This document shows positions 1 through 9,350 of a stretch of 53,443 nt of DNA, one piece after another (within the stretch, counting starts at the first letter, position 1; each line of letters starts with the position of its first letter). The stretch comes from an uncultured Prevotellaceae bacterium. GTDB lineage: Bacteria > Bacteroidota > Bacteroidia > Bacteroidales > Bacteroidaceae. A program made the translations under genes and the position numbers. The notes beneath the pieces were generated by a model. That model was not told the origin of the DNA and searched no databases. It saw only the letters and a list, made by a program, of their open reading frames with translations. The stretch is taken from NCBI GenBank assembly GCA_902800495.1, contig CADCET010000017.1:1-53443 (forward strand), written 5' to 3'.

Positions 1-12
1 CTCATAACTTCT

Positions 13-47
13 TTTAATTTTTAATGTTTAATGTTTATTGTTTAATC
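13..47. repeat. Period-7 array, unit TTTAATG
   Basis: Five consecutive 7-nt units (tttaatt, tttaatg, tttaatg, tttattg, tttaatc). The array lies downstream of the leftward promoter at 104-111, so it is probably in the 5' leader of a minus-strand gene beyond the left edge. It is one of several heptamer arrays of different sequence in this window. Confidence 0.7.
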
Positions 48-103
48 GTTGTTTTATTCTTTGTTCTTGTCAGCGGAAACGTCGTTGTTTCGTTTTGACG
101 GTG

Positions 104-111
104 CAAAGGTA
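104..111 (-). promoter_or_regulatory. Bacteroidetes -7 box TACCTTTG
   Basis: On the minus strand this reads TACCTTTG, a perfect match to TAnnTTTG. It points out of the window to the left. The stretch TTTTGACG(G/A)TGCAAAGGTA around it recurs at 39063-39082, so these two promoters share more than the core box. Confidence 0.55.
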
Positions 112-194
112 ATACGTTTTTTTGCCTCATTCCAAACTTTCGGCCTACTTTCGGTTAAAGTGTATCGGACACACTCTCAATAATCGGACAAATA

Positions 195-236
195 CAAAAA
201 ATGGCCCCGATTTCTGTCCGAAACCAGGGCCAAAAC
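195..236 (-). terminator. Rho-independent terminator after the GH43 gene
   Basis: On the minus strand TGGCCC (227-232) pairs with GGGCCA (202-207) and is followed by a T-run (complement of 195-201). It lies about 70 nt beyond the stop codon of the double GH43 gene and probably ends the GH98-GH97-GH43 transcript. The rest of 112-305 shows no gene. Confidence 0.65.
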
Positions 237-305
237 GTGAAATTTGGATGTTTTTAAGGCTATTAATCCATGTCGTCGTCCTCAATGCGTGCCTGTTAGT
301 CTGTC

Positions 306-3167
306 TTATCGGAACTGCCACCAGTCAAGACGGACGTCGCCCTGACAGCGGTCGAAGCAGATGTAGAGGTCGTGGACACCGGCGGCACCCTTGACCTTGG
401 CGCTAAACGAGCGATACTTCTCCAGCGAACCGGTAGCGTTGATGACTGCCGTACCGACGACGGGGCCGTCCTGTGCGTCGAGACGCAGGGTGACGGTAGC
501 CTTGCCCGTAGCGGCAGCGGTGATAGCGAACGACTTGGCACCCTTGGCGCCAAAGTCAACGCCGCGCAGGCGGATGTACTCACCGTCGTTCAGGTCGAAG
601 ACATACATATTCCGCTTACCCGTAGACGCCGGCATATCTTTCACGACACCCGTATTCTCTATGCCCATCTTAGCCGTCTTCAGACCGAAGCCCCAGTTCA
701 TGGTCTCAGCCTCTACACGGCGGTAGGGATTGAGCCAGTGCAGCTGCTTCAGCGGCTTCTGGTCGAGCCAGTAGGGAATCTCCTTAATGGTGCCGTCGGC
801 CTGGTACTCTATCTCCGAAGCCGACACCGAACGGCGCTCGTGGTGGACGAAGGTCTCCAGATGCATCACGTCGTAGTCCTGTCCGAAGACATAGCTGTGA
901 CCCTTGAAGTCGCAGATGCCGGGATGGTTGCCGCGGTCGCGGGGCGTAGGACTCATGATGTAGTTCTTCCACTCCCAGGGACCTGTTGGCGAGTCGCTCA
1001 TGGCATAGCCCAAAGCCTCGGGACAGCAGGTGGTGGCGTAGGCAAGGTAGTAGTGGCCGTTGCGCTTGTAGATCCACGGTCCCTCCTGATAGTTCTTCAC
1101 AGTCCAGTTAGCCTTCTCGCTCCAAGGGGCACGGAGGTTGATTTTGGCGCGTTCCTCCTTGACGGGACGCATCACGCCGTCCTTGGGGTTCAGCACGTAG
1201 ATGTCGCCCTGAGTCGAAATCATGTCCTTATTCAACTTTGTATAGTAGACGTGGGGGTTGCCCCAGTACATATACGCCTGTCCGTCGTCGTCGACGAATA
1301 CCGACGGGTCGATGTCGTCCCAGTGTTCCTTCTGCCACACCAATGGCTTGCCGAGCGGATCCTTGAAGGGACCGTAGGGCGAGTCGGCCACGAGGACACC
1401 GATGCCATGGCCGTGGAGCGGGGCGTAGAGATAGTACTTGCCATCGCGCTCTACGGTCTGGATGGCCCATGCGCCGTTGTCGCGGCTGCGCCATTCAAAC
1501 TCCTTCAGCGAGGCCACGGCACCGTGCTCCGTCCAGTTCACCATGTCGGTCGTCGACCACAGCAGCCAGTCGTACATAAAGAAACCGGCAGAGTTCTTCT
1601 CGTTCAGGTCGGGGATATCCTCGGGCGAAGCGTCGTGCGACGTATATAAGAATAAGGTGTCGCCGACAACCATCGGCGAGGGGTCGGCGGTGTACTTCGT
1701 CTGGAAGAGCGGCATGTTCACCTGCTCCAGGCCCTGCATCTCCCACCAGTCGAAGTTGAAGAGTTTCGGACCCTTGCGTCCCTTGAACACGAAGTAGAGG
1801 TCGGCTGTTGCCGGCAGGTTCAGGCCAGCCAGCGTGCGTGTGGGTGCATCGATGTCGGTCAGCGTAGAGTAGTCCAGGTCGAGATTCACCGTCTGCCAGT
1901 TCAGCCAGCCTCCTGTCGCCGGCACGTTCACCGTACCGAGGAGCCGTCCCTTCAGACTGTCGAGACGTATCTCTATCTGTCCGCCACGCAGACCGCTGGC
2001 CACGCGGGCCTTGAACGTCCGTGGTGTCTTCTTGCCAAAGGCCACGTTCTGCAGTTTGATATAGTCGCCGTTATGAATGTCGCTGACATAGACGCCGACA
2101 CCGTCGCCCTGCTCCGTCTTCACACCCTTTGAGAATGCCATCGTCTCGGCCTCCACACGGCGGTAGGGGTCGAACGTGGCAATGGGCTTCACACCCTCGT
2201 CGGTAGGCAGGATGGTGGGGAAGGAACCGTCGGCATTGTACTTGAACTCCTCGACGGCCACACTGCGACCGAAGCCGCCGCCACCGGGCAGTTTGCCGGT
2301 GTGGTAGAAGAAGTAGCTGTGTCCATTGAAGTCGGCCACGCCACAGTGGTTCGTAAACGACTTCGTGTCGCTCAGCGGCATAATCTCGCCCGCGTAGGTC
2401 CACGGTCCCGTAGGATGAGGTGCCGTACTGTAGGAGATATGCTCAGGCACGCCGCCAGCAGCGTAGAGGAGGTAGTAAGCCCCCTTGGGGGCAGAATGGG
2501 GGGCTTTCATCAGCCACGGGCCTTCCACGTAGCTGTCCTTGTATTTCTTTCCCTTCTCGCGCTTGCTCATGATGGGACCACCAAAGGCTTCTTCCGTCAT
2601 ATCGAGCTTACCCAACTCGCCGCTATAGGAAATCATATCCTCGTTCAGCTTCAGGTAGTAGCACTGCGGATTGCCCCACATCAGCCACGCCTGACCGTCG
2701 TCGTCAATCATCACCGTCGGGTCGATGTGGTCCCACGAGCCGTTCTCGAACAGCGGTTTGCCAATGGCGTCGCGGAACGGACCAGTGGGCGAGTCGCTGA
2801 CGGCGACACCGATAGCCATGCCGTTAGACAGCTTCGAGTGGGCACAGATGTACCAGTAGAACTTGCCGTTGCGCTCGATGGTCTGCGAGGCCCACGCACG
2901 GTCGTCGGCCCAGCGGAACGACTCCAAGGCTAAGGGTGAACCGTGGTCCTGCCAGTTGACCATGTCTTTTGTAGAATAGACTCGCCACTCCTGCATCCAG
3001 AAGAAGTCGGCGTTGTCCTCGTCGTGGCCGGTGTAGACGTACATCGTGCCGTTGTGTACCATCGGTGCAGGGTCGCTGGTGAACCATGTCTGCACAAACG
3101 GGTTCTGTGCCGTTGCCGCGCAGGCAGCAACCATAGCACCTGATAAGACTATTTTCCTTAATTTCAT
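306..3167 (-). CDS. Secreted double glycoside hydrolase family 43 with two CBM6 modules
   Basis: A 953-residue exported enzyme with a signal peptide ending near residue 20 (ACAATAQ). Order: GH43 beta-propeller (about 22-333), CBM6-type module starting YRRVEAET (335-480), second GH43 (485-812), second CBM6 (814-952). Both propellers keep the three expected acidic residues: Asp32 (SDPAPM), Asp149 (HIDPTV) and Glu215 (YVEGPW) in the first, Asp495 (ADPSPM), Asp620 (DIDPSV) and Glu695 (YQEGPW) in the second, so both are probably active. GH43 enzymes are mainly alpha-L-arabinofuranosidases and beta-xylosidases; the specificity of either domain cannot be read here. It is the last gene of the GH98-GH97-GH43 operon, 41 nt after GH97, and the gap is a period-7 array. 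A tandem GH43-CBM6 duplication could give two linkage specificities in one chain. Confidence 0.93.
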   Translation of the reverse strand: MKLRKIVLSGAMVAACAATAQNPFVQTWFTSDPAPMVHNGTMYVYTGHDEDNADFFWMQEWRVYSTKDMVNWQDHGSPLALESFRWADDRAWASQTIERNGKFYWYICAHSKLSNGMAIGVAVSDSPTGPFRDAIGKPLFENGSWDHIDPTVMIDDDGQAWLMWGNPQCYYLKLNEDMISYSGELGKLDMTEEAFGGPIMSKREKGKKYKDSYVEGPWLMKAPHSAPKGAYYLLYAAGGVPEHISYSTAPHPTGPWTYAGEIMPLSDTKSFTNHCGVADFNGHSYFFYHTGKLPGGGGFGRSVAVEEFKYNADGSFPTILPTDEGVKPIATFDPYRRVEAETMAFSKGVKTEQGDGVGVYVSDIHNGDYIKLQNVAFGKKTPRTFKARVASGLRGGQIEIRLDSLKGRLLGTVNVPATGGWLNWQTVNLDLDYSTLTDIDAPTRTLAGLNLPATADLYFVFKGRKGPKLFNFDWWEMQGLEQVNMPLFQTKYTADPSPMVVGDTLFLYTSHDASPEDIPDLNEKNSAGFFMYDWLLWSTTDMVNWTEHGAVASLKEFEWRSRDNGAWAIQTVERDGKYYLYAPLHGHGIGVLVADSPYGPFKDPLGKPLVWQKEHWDDIDPSVFVDDDGQAYMYWGNPHVYYTKLNKDMISTQGDIYVLNPKDGVMRPVKEERAKINLRAPWSEKANWTVKNYQEGPWIYKRNGHYYLAYATTCCPEALGYAMSDSPTGPWEWKNYIMSPTPRDRGNHPGICDFKGHSYVFGQDYDVMHLETFVHHERRSVSASEIEYQADGTIKEIPYWLDQKPLKQLHWLNPYRRVEAETMNWGFGLKTAKMGIENTGVVKDMPASTGKRNMYVFDLNDGEYIRLRGVDFGAKGAKSFAITAAATGKATVTLRLDAQDGPVVGTAVINATGSLEKYRSFSAKVKGAAGVHDLYICFDRCQGDVRLDWWQFR

Positions 3168-3168
3168 A

Positions 3169-3210
3169 TCTACTTACTACTTACTCCTTACTACTTTCTA
3201 CTTACTCCTC
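3169..3210. repeat. Period-7 array, unit ACTACTT / ACTCCTT
   Basis: Six contiguous 7-nt units (tctactt, actactt, actcctt, actactt, tctactt, actcctc). They fill the whole gap between the GH97 stop codon (3209-3211) and the GH43 start (3167). In the mRNA sense this is an AAGTAGT/AAGGAGT repeat with several purine-rich, Shine-Dalgarno-like AGGAG stretches before the start codon. Confidence 0.85.
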
Positions 3211-5188
3211 AGTTTTTAATAACGACGCCGCCATTCTTCGGAATGGTGATGGTCAGCTGCTGTTTCTTGGTCAGAATCTCCTGCCTGACAGAGCCCTGCA
3301 GCAGGGCGTTGTCACTGTAGACGGTCAGCAAGCTGTTCTTGGCAAACATCGGCAGATACAGGTTCCGCTTCAGAGGCTGGTCCTGAGCATTGATGCCCAC
3401 GACATACCATGTATCACCCGAACGGCGTGCCAGCACGACATACTTGCCGGGGAAGCCGTCGATAAAGTGTACCTCATCCCACGTCGTCGGCACCTCTTTC
3501 ATGAAGTCGACAGCCCATGACGGGGCGTCGGTCAGGTTGTTGGGAGCCATGGCGAAGTGCTGCACGCTCGACTGGAAGAGCACGGCCGTAGCCATAGCAT
3601 AGACGTCGCTGGTGCGGCGCACGGTGCCGTGGGCGTTATCGGCATTATAATACTTGTTGAGCGTCGAACCGCCAAAGTCCATCGAACCGACGGTATTGCG
3701 GACGAAGGGGTGGATACAGGCGTTGCGGGCCTCGGCGTCGCAGGCTCCCTGGCCGAAGTGGAGGTTCTCCGAGGCCAGCACAGCCTCCGAGGCTACGTAG
3801 TTGGGGTACATCCTCTCCCACCCTCTTGGCAGGGTGCAACCATGGAAGATGACCTGCAGGCCGAAGTCGTTGGCATCGGTGAGGATGTCTTCATAGAGTT
3901 GCATCATCGGCTGCTTGTCGCCACCGAAGAAGTCGACCTTGATGCCGAGGATGCCCGTGTCGTGCATCCATTTCATCTCCTGGCGGCGCACAGCCGGACG
4001 GTCCATCTTGCCGATAGGTGTCTGGGGCGCGTCGTTCCACGAACCGTTGGAGTTGTACCAGAGGAAGATACCCACACCCTTGCTCTTGCCATAGCGTGCC
4101 AGTTCGGCCATACGCTCATAGCCTATCTGGCGGTCCCAGAAGGCATCGATGAGCACCGAGCGGTAGCCCATGGCTGCCGAGAAGTCGATATAGCGTTTCT
4201 GCTCGTCGAAGTTGCAGCTGCTGTCCATGCCGATAATCCACGACCAGGAGCCGGCTCCGTATGTATAGTTCTTCGATGCCTTATACTTAGGCTTGACGAC
4301 ATCCCACGCCACGGTGGTCTCCACGATGTTCTGCAGCGTGGAGCCGAGGGTGATGGTGCGCCACGGCGTCTCACAGGGCAGCGAGACGGCAGCCGTCACG
4401 GTGCCTTGTCCGTTCATCTCGCCCTGCTGCGGGAAACCGATGCGGTAGTTTGTGCCACCGGCATTCAGCAGTCGGCAGCCTACATAGTTGCCATCGGTGC
4501 CTGTCTCGCTGAGCAGCACCCACAGGTTGCGTGTAGGCTGTGCCTTCGTCGGGGCTATCCTGAACAAGCAGGGGAAGGTGTAGCCCTCGCCCCAGCCGTT
4601 CTTGCCTGCCGGCTCGTCGAGGGTGTAGCTGGTCTCATAGCTGGGCGATGTACGTGCAAAGCCACCCATCGGTTTCGACTGCGGACAGAGATAGGTCAGC
4701 GTACCGTCGGGGAGCACGAAGCCTGTAGCCTCGCTCTGTACGACGGCCACACGGGTCTCGTCATTGCGCACCTTCTTGGGATAGAGCTTATAACGGATGG
4801 CGATGTCGCGGTTACTGACGCGGATAATCACGTCCATAGCGTGCCAACCGTCCTTGGCAAACTGGCAAACACCTTCGTTGGCCTCGTAGGTGACATGGCT
4901 CTGCTTGATGGTCTTCAGGTCGTACGTGTCGCTGATGCGCTCCACGTTGTAGTCCTGCATCTTAACACCTTCGGTGAGGTCGGCGAAGTTCAGCTTCACA
5001 CCTAAGGGCGACCACATCAGTATTGTCTGGCCAGCGCGTTCCACCTGATACATGGGACGTCCGCCTTCGTCGGTGATAGCAACGGCAATCTGACCGTTAG
5101 GACTGACAATCTTCGTGTCTAAAGCATAGGCACTGGCCACCGCTAAGGTGGTCAGTGCCGTCATAATCATTGTTCTTTTGGTTATCAT
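3209..5188 (-). CDS. Glycoside hydrolase family 97, retaining (alpha-galactosidase-like) type
   Basis: 659 residues with a signal peptide (cleavage near AYA-LD). The N-terminal beta-sandwich (about 24-290) and the (beta/alpha)8 barrel (about 300-570) match GH97, the family of SusB. The barrel carries KVDFFGGD with Asp419 where retaining GH97 alpha-galactosidases have their nucleophile; inverting SusB-type alpha-glucosidases use glutamates. HGCTLPRGWERMYPN and SEAV follow, also typical. The best guess is therefore removal of alpha-linked galactose side groups, but the substrate is inferred from this residue only. The start codon overlaps the GH98 stop by the sequence ATGA (5185-5188), so translation is probably coupled to GH98. 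Confidence 0.92.
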   Translation of the reverse strand: MITKRTMIMTALTTLAVASAYALDTKIVSPNGQIAVAITDEGGRPMYQVERAGQTILMWSPLGVKLNFADLTEGVKMQDYNVERISDTYDLKTIKQSHVTYEANEGVCQFAKDGWHAMDVIIRVSNRDIAIRYKLYPKKVRNDETRVAVVQSEATGFVLPDGTLTYLCPQSKPMGGFARTSPSYETSYTLDEPAGKNGWGEGYTFPCLFRIAPTKAQPTRNLWVLLSETGTDGNYVGCRLLNAGGTNYRIGFPQQGEMNGQGTVTAAVSLPCETPWRTITLGSTLQNIVETTVAWDVVKPKYKASKNYTYGAGSWSWIIGMDSSCNFDEQKRYIDFSAAMGYRSVLIDAFWDRQIGYERMAELARYGKSKGVGIFLWYNSNGSWNDAPQTPIGKMDRPAVRRQEMKWMHDTGILGIKVDFFGGDKQPMMQLYEDILTDANDFGLQVIFHGCTLPRGWERMYPNYVASEAVLASENLHFGQGACDAEARNACIHPFVRNTVGSMDFGGSTLNKYYNADNAHGTVRRTSDVYAMATAVLFQSSVQHFAMAPNNLTDAPSWAVDFMKEVPTTWDEVHFIDGFPGKYVVLARRSGDTWYVVGINAQDQPLKRNLYLPMFAKNSLLTVYSDNALLQGSVRQEILTKKQQLTITIPKNGGVVIKN

Positions 5189-8100
5189 TTCTTTATAATC
5201 TTAATGGTTCTTCCGTCTGCGGTGCGGATGATGTTCAGGCCACGACGCAGTTCCTGACTCTTCACACCCGAGAGGTTGTAGATGCCTTCGGCAGCCGACT
5301 GGCTGGCGGAGCCTACGGTCTCTATGCCGGTAGTGGTCGCCTTTCTGATGCGGCAGTCGAGAAGGAGATACTCTATCATACCGCTGCCTACCTCCTTGAA
5401 CTGGATGATGTAGTTGCCCTTCGTCGTGACGGTGAAGTCGAGGGTGTTACGCGTAGCCGACGAGACATCGCCAGCGTAGTTCTTATTGATATTGGGCTTC
5501 GCGGTCTGGTTGGCCGACGACTTGAGGACAGAGCCACTGGAAGTGAGGATCTTAGCCTGATAGGTCGGCGTAGCCGTCCAGCCAGCCATAGCATACTGCA
5601 ACTGATAGTTACCCGGTTCCAGGGTGAGCAGATAAGCCGACTGACGACCGTATTCAGCATTGTTACCGCGCCAGTAGAGCGCCTTACCCTGGTAGCCCGT
5701 CAGTCCTGCGAAGGTACGGGGACCGCTACCGTTCGAAGTAGGATAGTTGCGCACGTTGCCTGCATCGTCGGTGGTACGCCAGCCCTCAGGCAGTTCGCCA
5801 CCGTTCACGTTGGTGAAGTCGAGTTCATAGATGGCCTGCGTGTCGTAGAACACGGGCTGGATGGTCATGTTCTCATCCATCATCGTGAACGACACCTGAC
5901 GCTGACCCTTAGCCACAGGGATGGTCAGTCCCTGGGTGAAGAAGACGCTGTTCACCACGCGCAGCTCCTTGATGTCGTAGCCCTCGTCGGGGGTGATGGT
6001 CAGCTTCACGGTCTGGCCGGCAACGGCCTCGCTGACGTCGGCGGTCACCTTACCGAAGTCGGCGTCCTTCACCGTCACCAAATATTTCTCTGCCTCGGTG
6101 CCTACAGGCTCGTAAATCACCTGGTCGATAATCATGTCACTAAACGAACTGGTGTTCTGGATAACCATGTTGTTGGGGGTCGAACCGTCCTTCAGGTCGG
6201 CTGTCACCACCGTCTCGCGCCAGTCGTTCTTAGCCGTCTTGACGATGTCGGCCTTGAGGACGGTTCCATTGACGGTGAACGTCATCTGTCCGGCCTTCGT
6301 CGCGTTGCAGTAGCGCATACGGATGTTATAGCGTCCGGCAGCACCAGTCTGCAGCTTCAGCTGGTGGCGAAGGGCGCAGTTGGTATTACCCTGAGTGGTG
6401 ATATAACCCATGCCGGCAAAGTCCTTCATATCCTGAGCCCACCAGCCGGAGTGTGTCAGATTACAGTTAGCCGACTTGCGGTCCATGTTCTCGGCCTCGA
6501 TGATGATGGGGCCGACGTAGGGTTCGGGCTGCTGGGGAGTAGGCAGTGCCTCGGAAGGCAGCACGTCGGTCAGACGGTCGGTGGCAGCACCGGAGCACTT
6601 GATGGAGAGATTGACAGGGCCAATGTGCTTCACCACAATCTTATAGGTCTGGGCTGCCTCGTTGTAGGCAGTAGTTCCGGCTACAACCGTCACATTATGG
6701 CCTGTAGCTCCTGTCGTAGGTTTCTTCTGGGTAAGGGTGGGACGTGCTGTCACACCTGTCAGCAGGATGGTGTCATTGGTCACTGTCGTAATAGTGGTAG
6801 AGTCGCTGCGGTAGTTGTTCAGATAGAAGTCGATGTGGTCGGCATACTCACGGATGACGCCGCTCGAGAGCTTGCCTAAGTCCAGCTTCAGCATCTCGCA
6901 GGTGTTATACTGCAGGGGAATCTCTGCCGAAGCGCGCTTCTTGCTATTCAGATATGTGTACGGCGTATAGGCTACGAGCTGGTTCCTATAGCGGTTGACA
7001 TAGAGGTCGCCCTTTGACACTTCGGGGTAGAGCTGATTAAACTCATTCTGTTTCTTCGACAGCGTGCCCCAGCGCGAGGCGTACTGCGACTTCTTCACCT
7101 GCACGGGGATAGCCCTGGCAATATCGTCGTAGAGTCCCGTCACCATAGGAACGGCACCATAGCGACCTGTCGACTTGAGATACCACAGATTGTTCTCGAA
7201 ACGGCCATTGCCCATATTGGCGGGGTCATCCACCTTGTAAAGCCCATCGTAAAGGGCATCGGGCACTTTGAAGTCATCATTGGCGTCGTGGAGGATGACG
7301 GCCTTCGTCTTGGCCACCACCTCCTCGCGGGTGGGGATATACATAGTACCATTGATAATCTGGCGCCACATGTCAATCCAGATACCCTTGAAATTGTCGA
7401 AGGTGGTCCAGTTGCGGCGGGTGTAGCCGTCAACGTTGGTATCGTTCATATTCCTGAAGTCCTCTGTCCAGATAAGCTCCGGGCCGTCCCAGACGGCACC
7501 GCCGTTGACGCAGGTCTGCTCAATCACCGTACCGATGCCGGCAGAACCGGGGTACTTATAGGGCTTCAGCCTGCCAGCCTCGTCGAAAGCCTTCTCACCG
7601 GTAATCTCCGGGTGCTTCGACAGGTAGAACTTCGTCGTCATGTCGTTCCAGCCGCAGTTGTCGTAGCGCACACCGTAGTTCTTGGTCAGACCTGAGATGA
7701 AGGGACCCCAGCAGACGCTCTCGTTGTTGTAGAACGAGCTGCAGTGGGTGTACTTATAGAGGAAGAGCATGGCCTCGGGATACTTCTTACAAGCCTCCAG
7801 GAACTTCGGCTCACTTTTCAGCTCGGCAATGGGGTCGGTATCGAAGTGATAGATGCCACCACACCAGCTGACGGTGAGGAAACCGCCGTACTTGTGCGAC
7901 ATCTCTACGAGATTGGCAAAGAGGTTCCAACGGCTCGACTTCGTCATCGAACTGAGGTCGCCGGCATCGCCGAAGGCCCAGAACTGCTCGGCGTAGTTCC
8001 AGCCAAGGAAGTTGGGGAAGTGCTTAAAGAAGTACTCAAACGTCTCCAGGTCGTTGTCCTGGATGTGGGTATGTCCGCCGGAGGCCGGCTGGCAGGTGAA

Positions 8101-8403
8101 GAACATGTTGTTCTGCTGGCAGACAGTGCCCCACGACTTATAGGTGCGCACGGCATTACGCGGCATACGATACATATTGGTCTTCGTATCATAGCCGCAC
8201 GACAGCGAGAGATTCATCACCACGTAGGGCTTGATGTCGTTGGGGATGAGGTCGATAATCTTCTGCGGGTCGGCAGAGTTCCACACGTCGACATGGATGA
8301 GCCACATCGGGTGCTGCGAGTCGATGGGACGACGCACCTGCGCTTCGCTAACGAAAAGTGAAGCGTGAAAAACAAACAATAAAAGCGTAAACAGTTTTTT
8401 CAT
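5185..8403 (-). CDS. Secreted GH98 family endo-glycosidase with CBM and C-terminal tail
   Basis: 1072 residues. The signal peptide (1-21) is followed by PMWLIHVDVWNSADPQKI and YVVMNLSLS, characteristic of the GH98 catalytic barrel (about 25-345), with GWNYAEQFW further on; the GH98 C-terminal region runs to about 600. Next come a CBM6/35-like module (IIIEAENMDR, about 625-755), a small bacterial-repeat beta domain (about 765-850), a beta domain of PEGWRTTDD type that also occurs in the protein at 9405-13169, and a short tail (IYNLSGVKSQELRRGLNII) like those of other secreted proteins here. Known GH98 enzymes are blood-group endo-beta-galactosidases or, in Bacteroides xylan loci, endo-xylanases on complex arabinoxylan; with GH97 and GH43 beside it the latter seems likelier. 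First gene of its operon, with a -7 box at 8436-8443 and a candidate operator at 8476-8501. Part of its signal peptide is encoded by two GCGTGAA-type heptamers. Confidence 0.88.
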   Translation of the reverse strand: MKKLFTLLLFVFHASLFVSEAQVRRPIDSQHPMWLIHVDVWNSADPQKIIDLIPNDIKPYVVMNLSLSCGYDTKTNMYRMPRNAVRTYKSWGTVCQQNNMFFTCQPASGGHTHIQDNDLETFEYFFKHFPNFLGWNYAEQFWAFGDAGDLSSMTKSSRWNLFANLVEMSHKYGGFLTVSWCGGIYHFDTDPIAELKSEPKFLEACKKYPEAMLFLYKYTHCSSFYNNESVCWGPFISGLTKNYGVRYDNCGWNDMTTKFYLSKHPEITGEKAFDEAGRLKPYKYPGSAGIGTVIEQTCVNGGAVWDGPELIWTEDFRNMNDTNVDGYTRRNWTTFDNFKGIWIDMWRQIINGTMYIPTREEVVAKTKAVILHDANDDFKVPDALYDGLYKVDDPANMGNGRFENNLWYLKSTGRYGAVPMVTGLYDDIARAIPVQVKKSQYASRWGTLSKKQNEFNQLYPEVSKGDLYVNRYRNQLVAYTPYTYLNSKKRASAEIPLQYNTCEMLKLDLGKLSSGVIREYADHIDFYLNNYRSDSTTITTVTNDTILLTGVTARPTLTQKKPTTGATGHNVTVVAGTTAYNEAAQTYKIVVKHIGPVNLSIKCSGAATDRLTDVLPSEALPTPQQPEPYVGPIIIEAENMDRKSANCNLTHSGWWAQDMKDFAGMGYITTQGNTNCALRHQLKLQTGAAGRYNIRMRYCNATKAGQMTFTVNGTVLKADIVKTAKNDWRETVVTADLKDGSTPNNMVIQNTSSFSDMIIDQVIYEPVGTEAEKYLVTVKDADFGKVTADVSEAVAGQTVKLTITPDEGYDIKELRVVNSVFFTQGLTIPVAKGQRQVSFTMMDENMTIQPVFYDTQAIYELDFTNVNGGELPEGWRTTDDAGNVRNYPTSNGSGPRTFAGLTGYQGKALYWRGNNAEYGRQSAYLLTLEPGNYQLQYAMAGWTATPTYQAKILTSSGSVLKSSANQTAKPNINKNYAGDVSSATRNTLDFTVTTKGNYIIQFKEVGSGMIEYLLLDCRIRKATTTGIETVGSASQSAAEGIYNLSGVKSQELRRGLNIIRTADGRTIKIIKK
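8356..8369. repeat. Two heptamers aagtgaa-gcgtgaa inside the GH98 signal peptide
   Basis: These 14 nt are identical to 41416-41429 in the rsmA array and in the sense direction encode part of FHASLF in the signal peptide. The match is short, so a shared origin is suggestive only. Confidence 0.45.
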
Positions 8404-8435
8404 ACTTTAAAATAGTGTTATTGGTTTTCTGGCTG

Positions 8436-8443
8436 CAAAGGTA
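8436..8443 (-). promoter_or_regulatory. -7 box TACCTTTG of the GH98-GH97-GH43 operon
   Basis: A perfect TAnnTTTG on the minus strand, giving a leader of roughly 28 nt before the GH98 start at 8403. The operator repeat begins 33 bp further upstream. Confidence 0.75.
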
Positions 8444-8475
8444 CTGAAAAAAAGCGGGACTGATGCCCGCCGTTC

Positions 8476-8501
8476 GTTTCATAATCATTTGCTCATGTTT
8501 C
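8476..8501 (-). promoter_or_regulatory. Candidate HTCS operator, direct repeat GTTTC-N16-GTTTC
   Basis: Two perfect GTTTC half-sites (8476-8480 and 8497-8501) 21 bp apart, read on the plus strand; GAAAC in gene direction. Spacing to the -7 box is 33 bp, as at the other PUL promoters (32-35 bp). Confidence 0.55.
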
Positions 8502-8553
8502 ATTCACCTTATTCTATTATATATACGCAATAGTACGGGGCTTTGCTAATTCG

Positions 8554-9333
8554 TCAAAAGAACGTCATTGGCAACGAGAGTCTGCGTTTCTGGGCCAACT
8601 CGGCCTTCATCTGCTCAATAGCTTTTGCAAAGAAGAACGCCACCAAATGCTCGTCGGTACCCTCAGTGCTGATTTGCTTGAGGGCAGAGATATAGGCAGC
8701 CCGGTCCTCTAACTTGATAATCAGCAGCGGATGGTCGGCACGTAGAAGGATGAAGTTCGATAACAGGCGCCCCGTTCGGCCGTTACCGTCGCGGAACGGA
8801 TGCAGATACTCGTAGTACCCGTGCCAGCGGGCGGCCACGACCATGGGGTGCTGACCACCATCAAGGGCACGTTGCGTCGATGCCATCAAGGCCGGTACGC
8901 GGGCTATCAGCACTTCATGATTGCCAAAGACGGTATCGCCGGCAGCCATGTCCTCGGTTGTATAGTCACCAGCAACAGCACCCGGCGCCCGGTAGCTCAG
9001 TGTATGCTCGGTGACCAAACGGTTGACCTCTTTTAACAGATGCTCGTCGAAGGGCAAGTCCAGATGGCTCGCCATGAAGTCGAAAGCACGGAAGTGGTCG
9101 GCCATTTCCGTACACTCCAACAGTGTACGCCCGACGGGCACCATCGCAAGTCCCTGTTCGCGAAGGATGCGCGTATCATCGACCGTAAAGGAATTGCCCT
9201 CTATGGCACAGGAATGGGTAGAGAACAGAATCTCATTGTACTCCATCCACTGCGCCCGACCCATCTTGTCGGCCACGTTCTGTTGATACTCCCGGCGGAC
9301 TTTTTCGTACTCGCTGATTTCCTTTTCGAACAT
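8554..9333 (-). CDS. Fic family protein (predicted AMP-transferase)
   Basis: 259 residues, cytosolic, no signal peptide. The Fic core motif HPFRDGNGRTGR starts at His178 and matches HPFx(D/E)GNGRxxR, with all catalytic positions present. An N-terminal inhibitory motif, Ser41-x-x-x-Glu45-Gly (SCAIEGN), fits class II Fic proteins, in which an intramolecular glutamate blocks ATP binding. Such enzymes transfer AMP or another nucleotide to hydroxyl side chains of target proteins; the target is unknown. It lies between two PUL transcription units but has its own -7 box at 9341-9348, only 7 nt upstream of the ATG, so the mRNA may be nearly leaderless. It may be an unrelated gene captured within the PUL. 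Confidence 0.92.
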   Translation of the reverse strand: MFEKEISEYEKVRREYQQNVADKMGRAQWMEYNEILFSTHSCAIEGNSFTVDDTRILREQGLAMVPVGRTLLECTEMADHFRAFDFMASHLDLPFDEHLLKEVNRLVTEHTLSYRAPGAVAGDYTTEDMAAGDTVFGNHEVLIARVPALMASTQRALDGGQHPMVVAARWHGYYEYLHPFRDGNGRTGRLLSNFILLRADHPLLIIKLEDRAAYISALKQISTEGTDEHLVAFFFAKAIEQMKAELAQKRRLSLPMTFF

Positions 9334-9340
9334 TTCGTCG

Positions 9341-9348
9341 CAAAGATA
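9341..9348 (-). promoter_or_regulatory. -7 box TATCTTTG of the Fic gene
   Basis: A perfect TAnnTTTG on the minus strand, with its downstream edge 7 nt before the ATG at 9333. A start site about 5-7 nt past the box would leave almost no 5' leader. Confidence 0.6.
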
Positions 9349-9350
9349 AG

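Noticed and set aside
372-8361. Long open frames on the plus strand opposite the GH43, GH97 and GH98 genes
   Set aside because: They mirror the codon pattern of the minus-strand genes, which have clear domains and signal peptides; the opposite products show no recognisable family.
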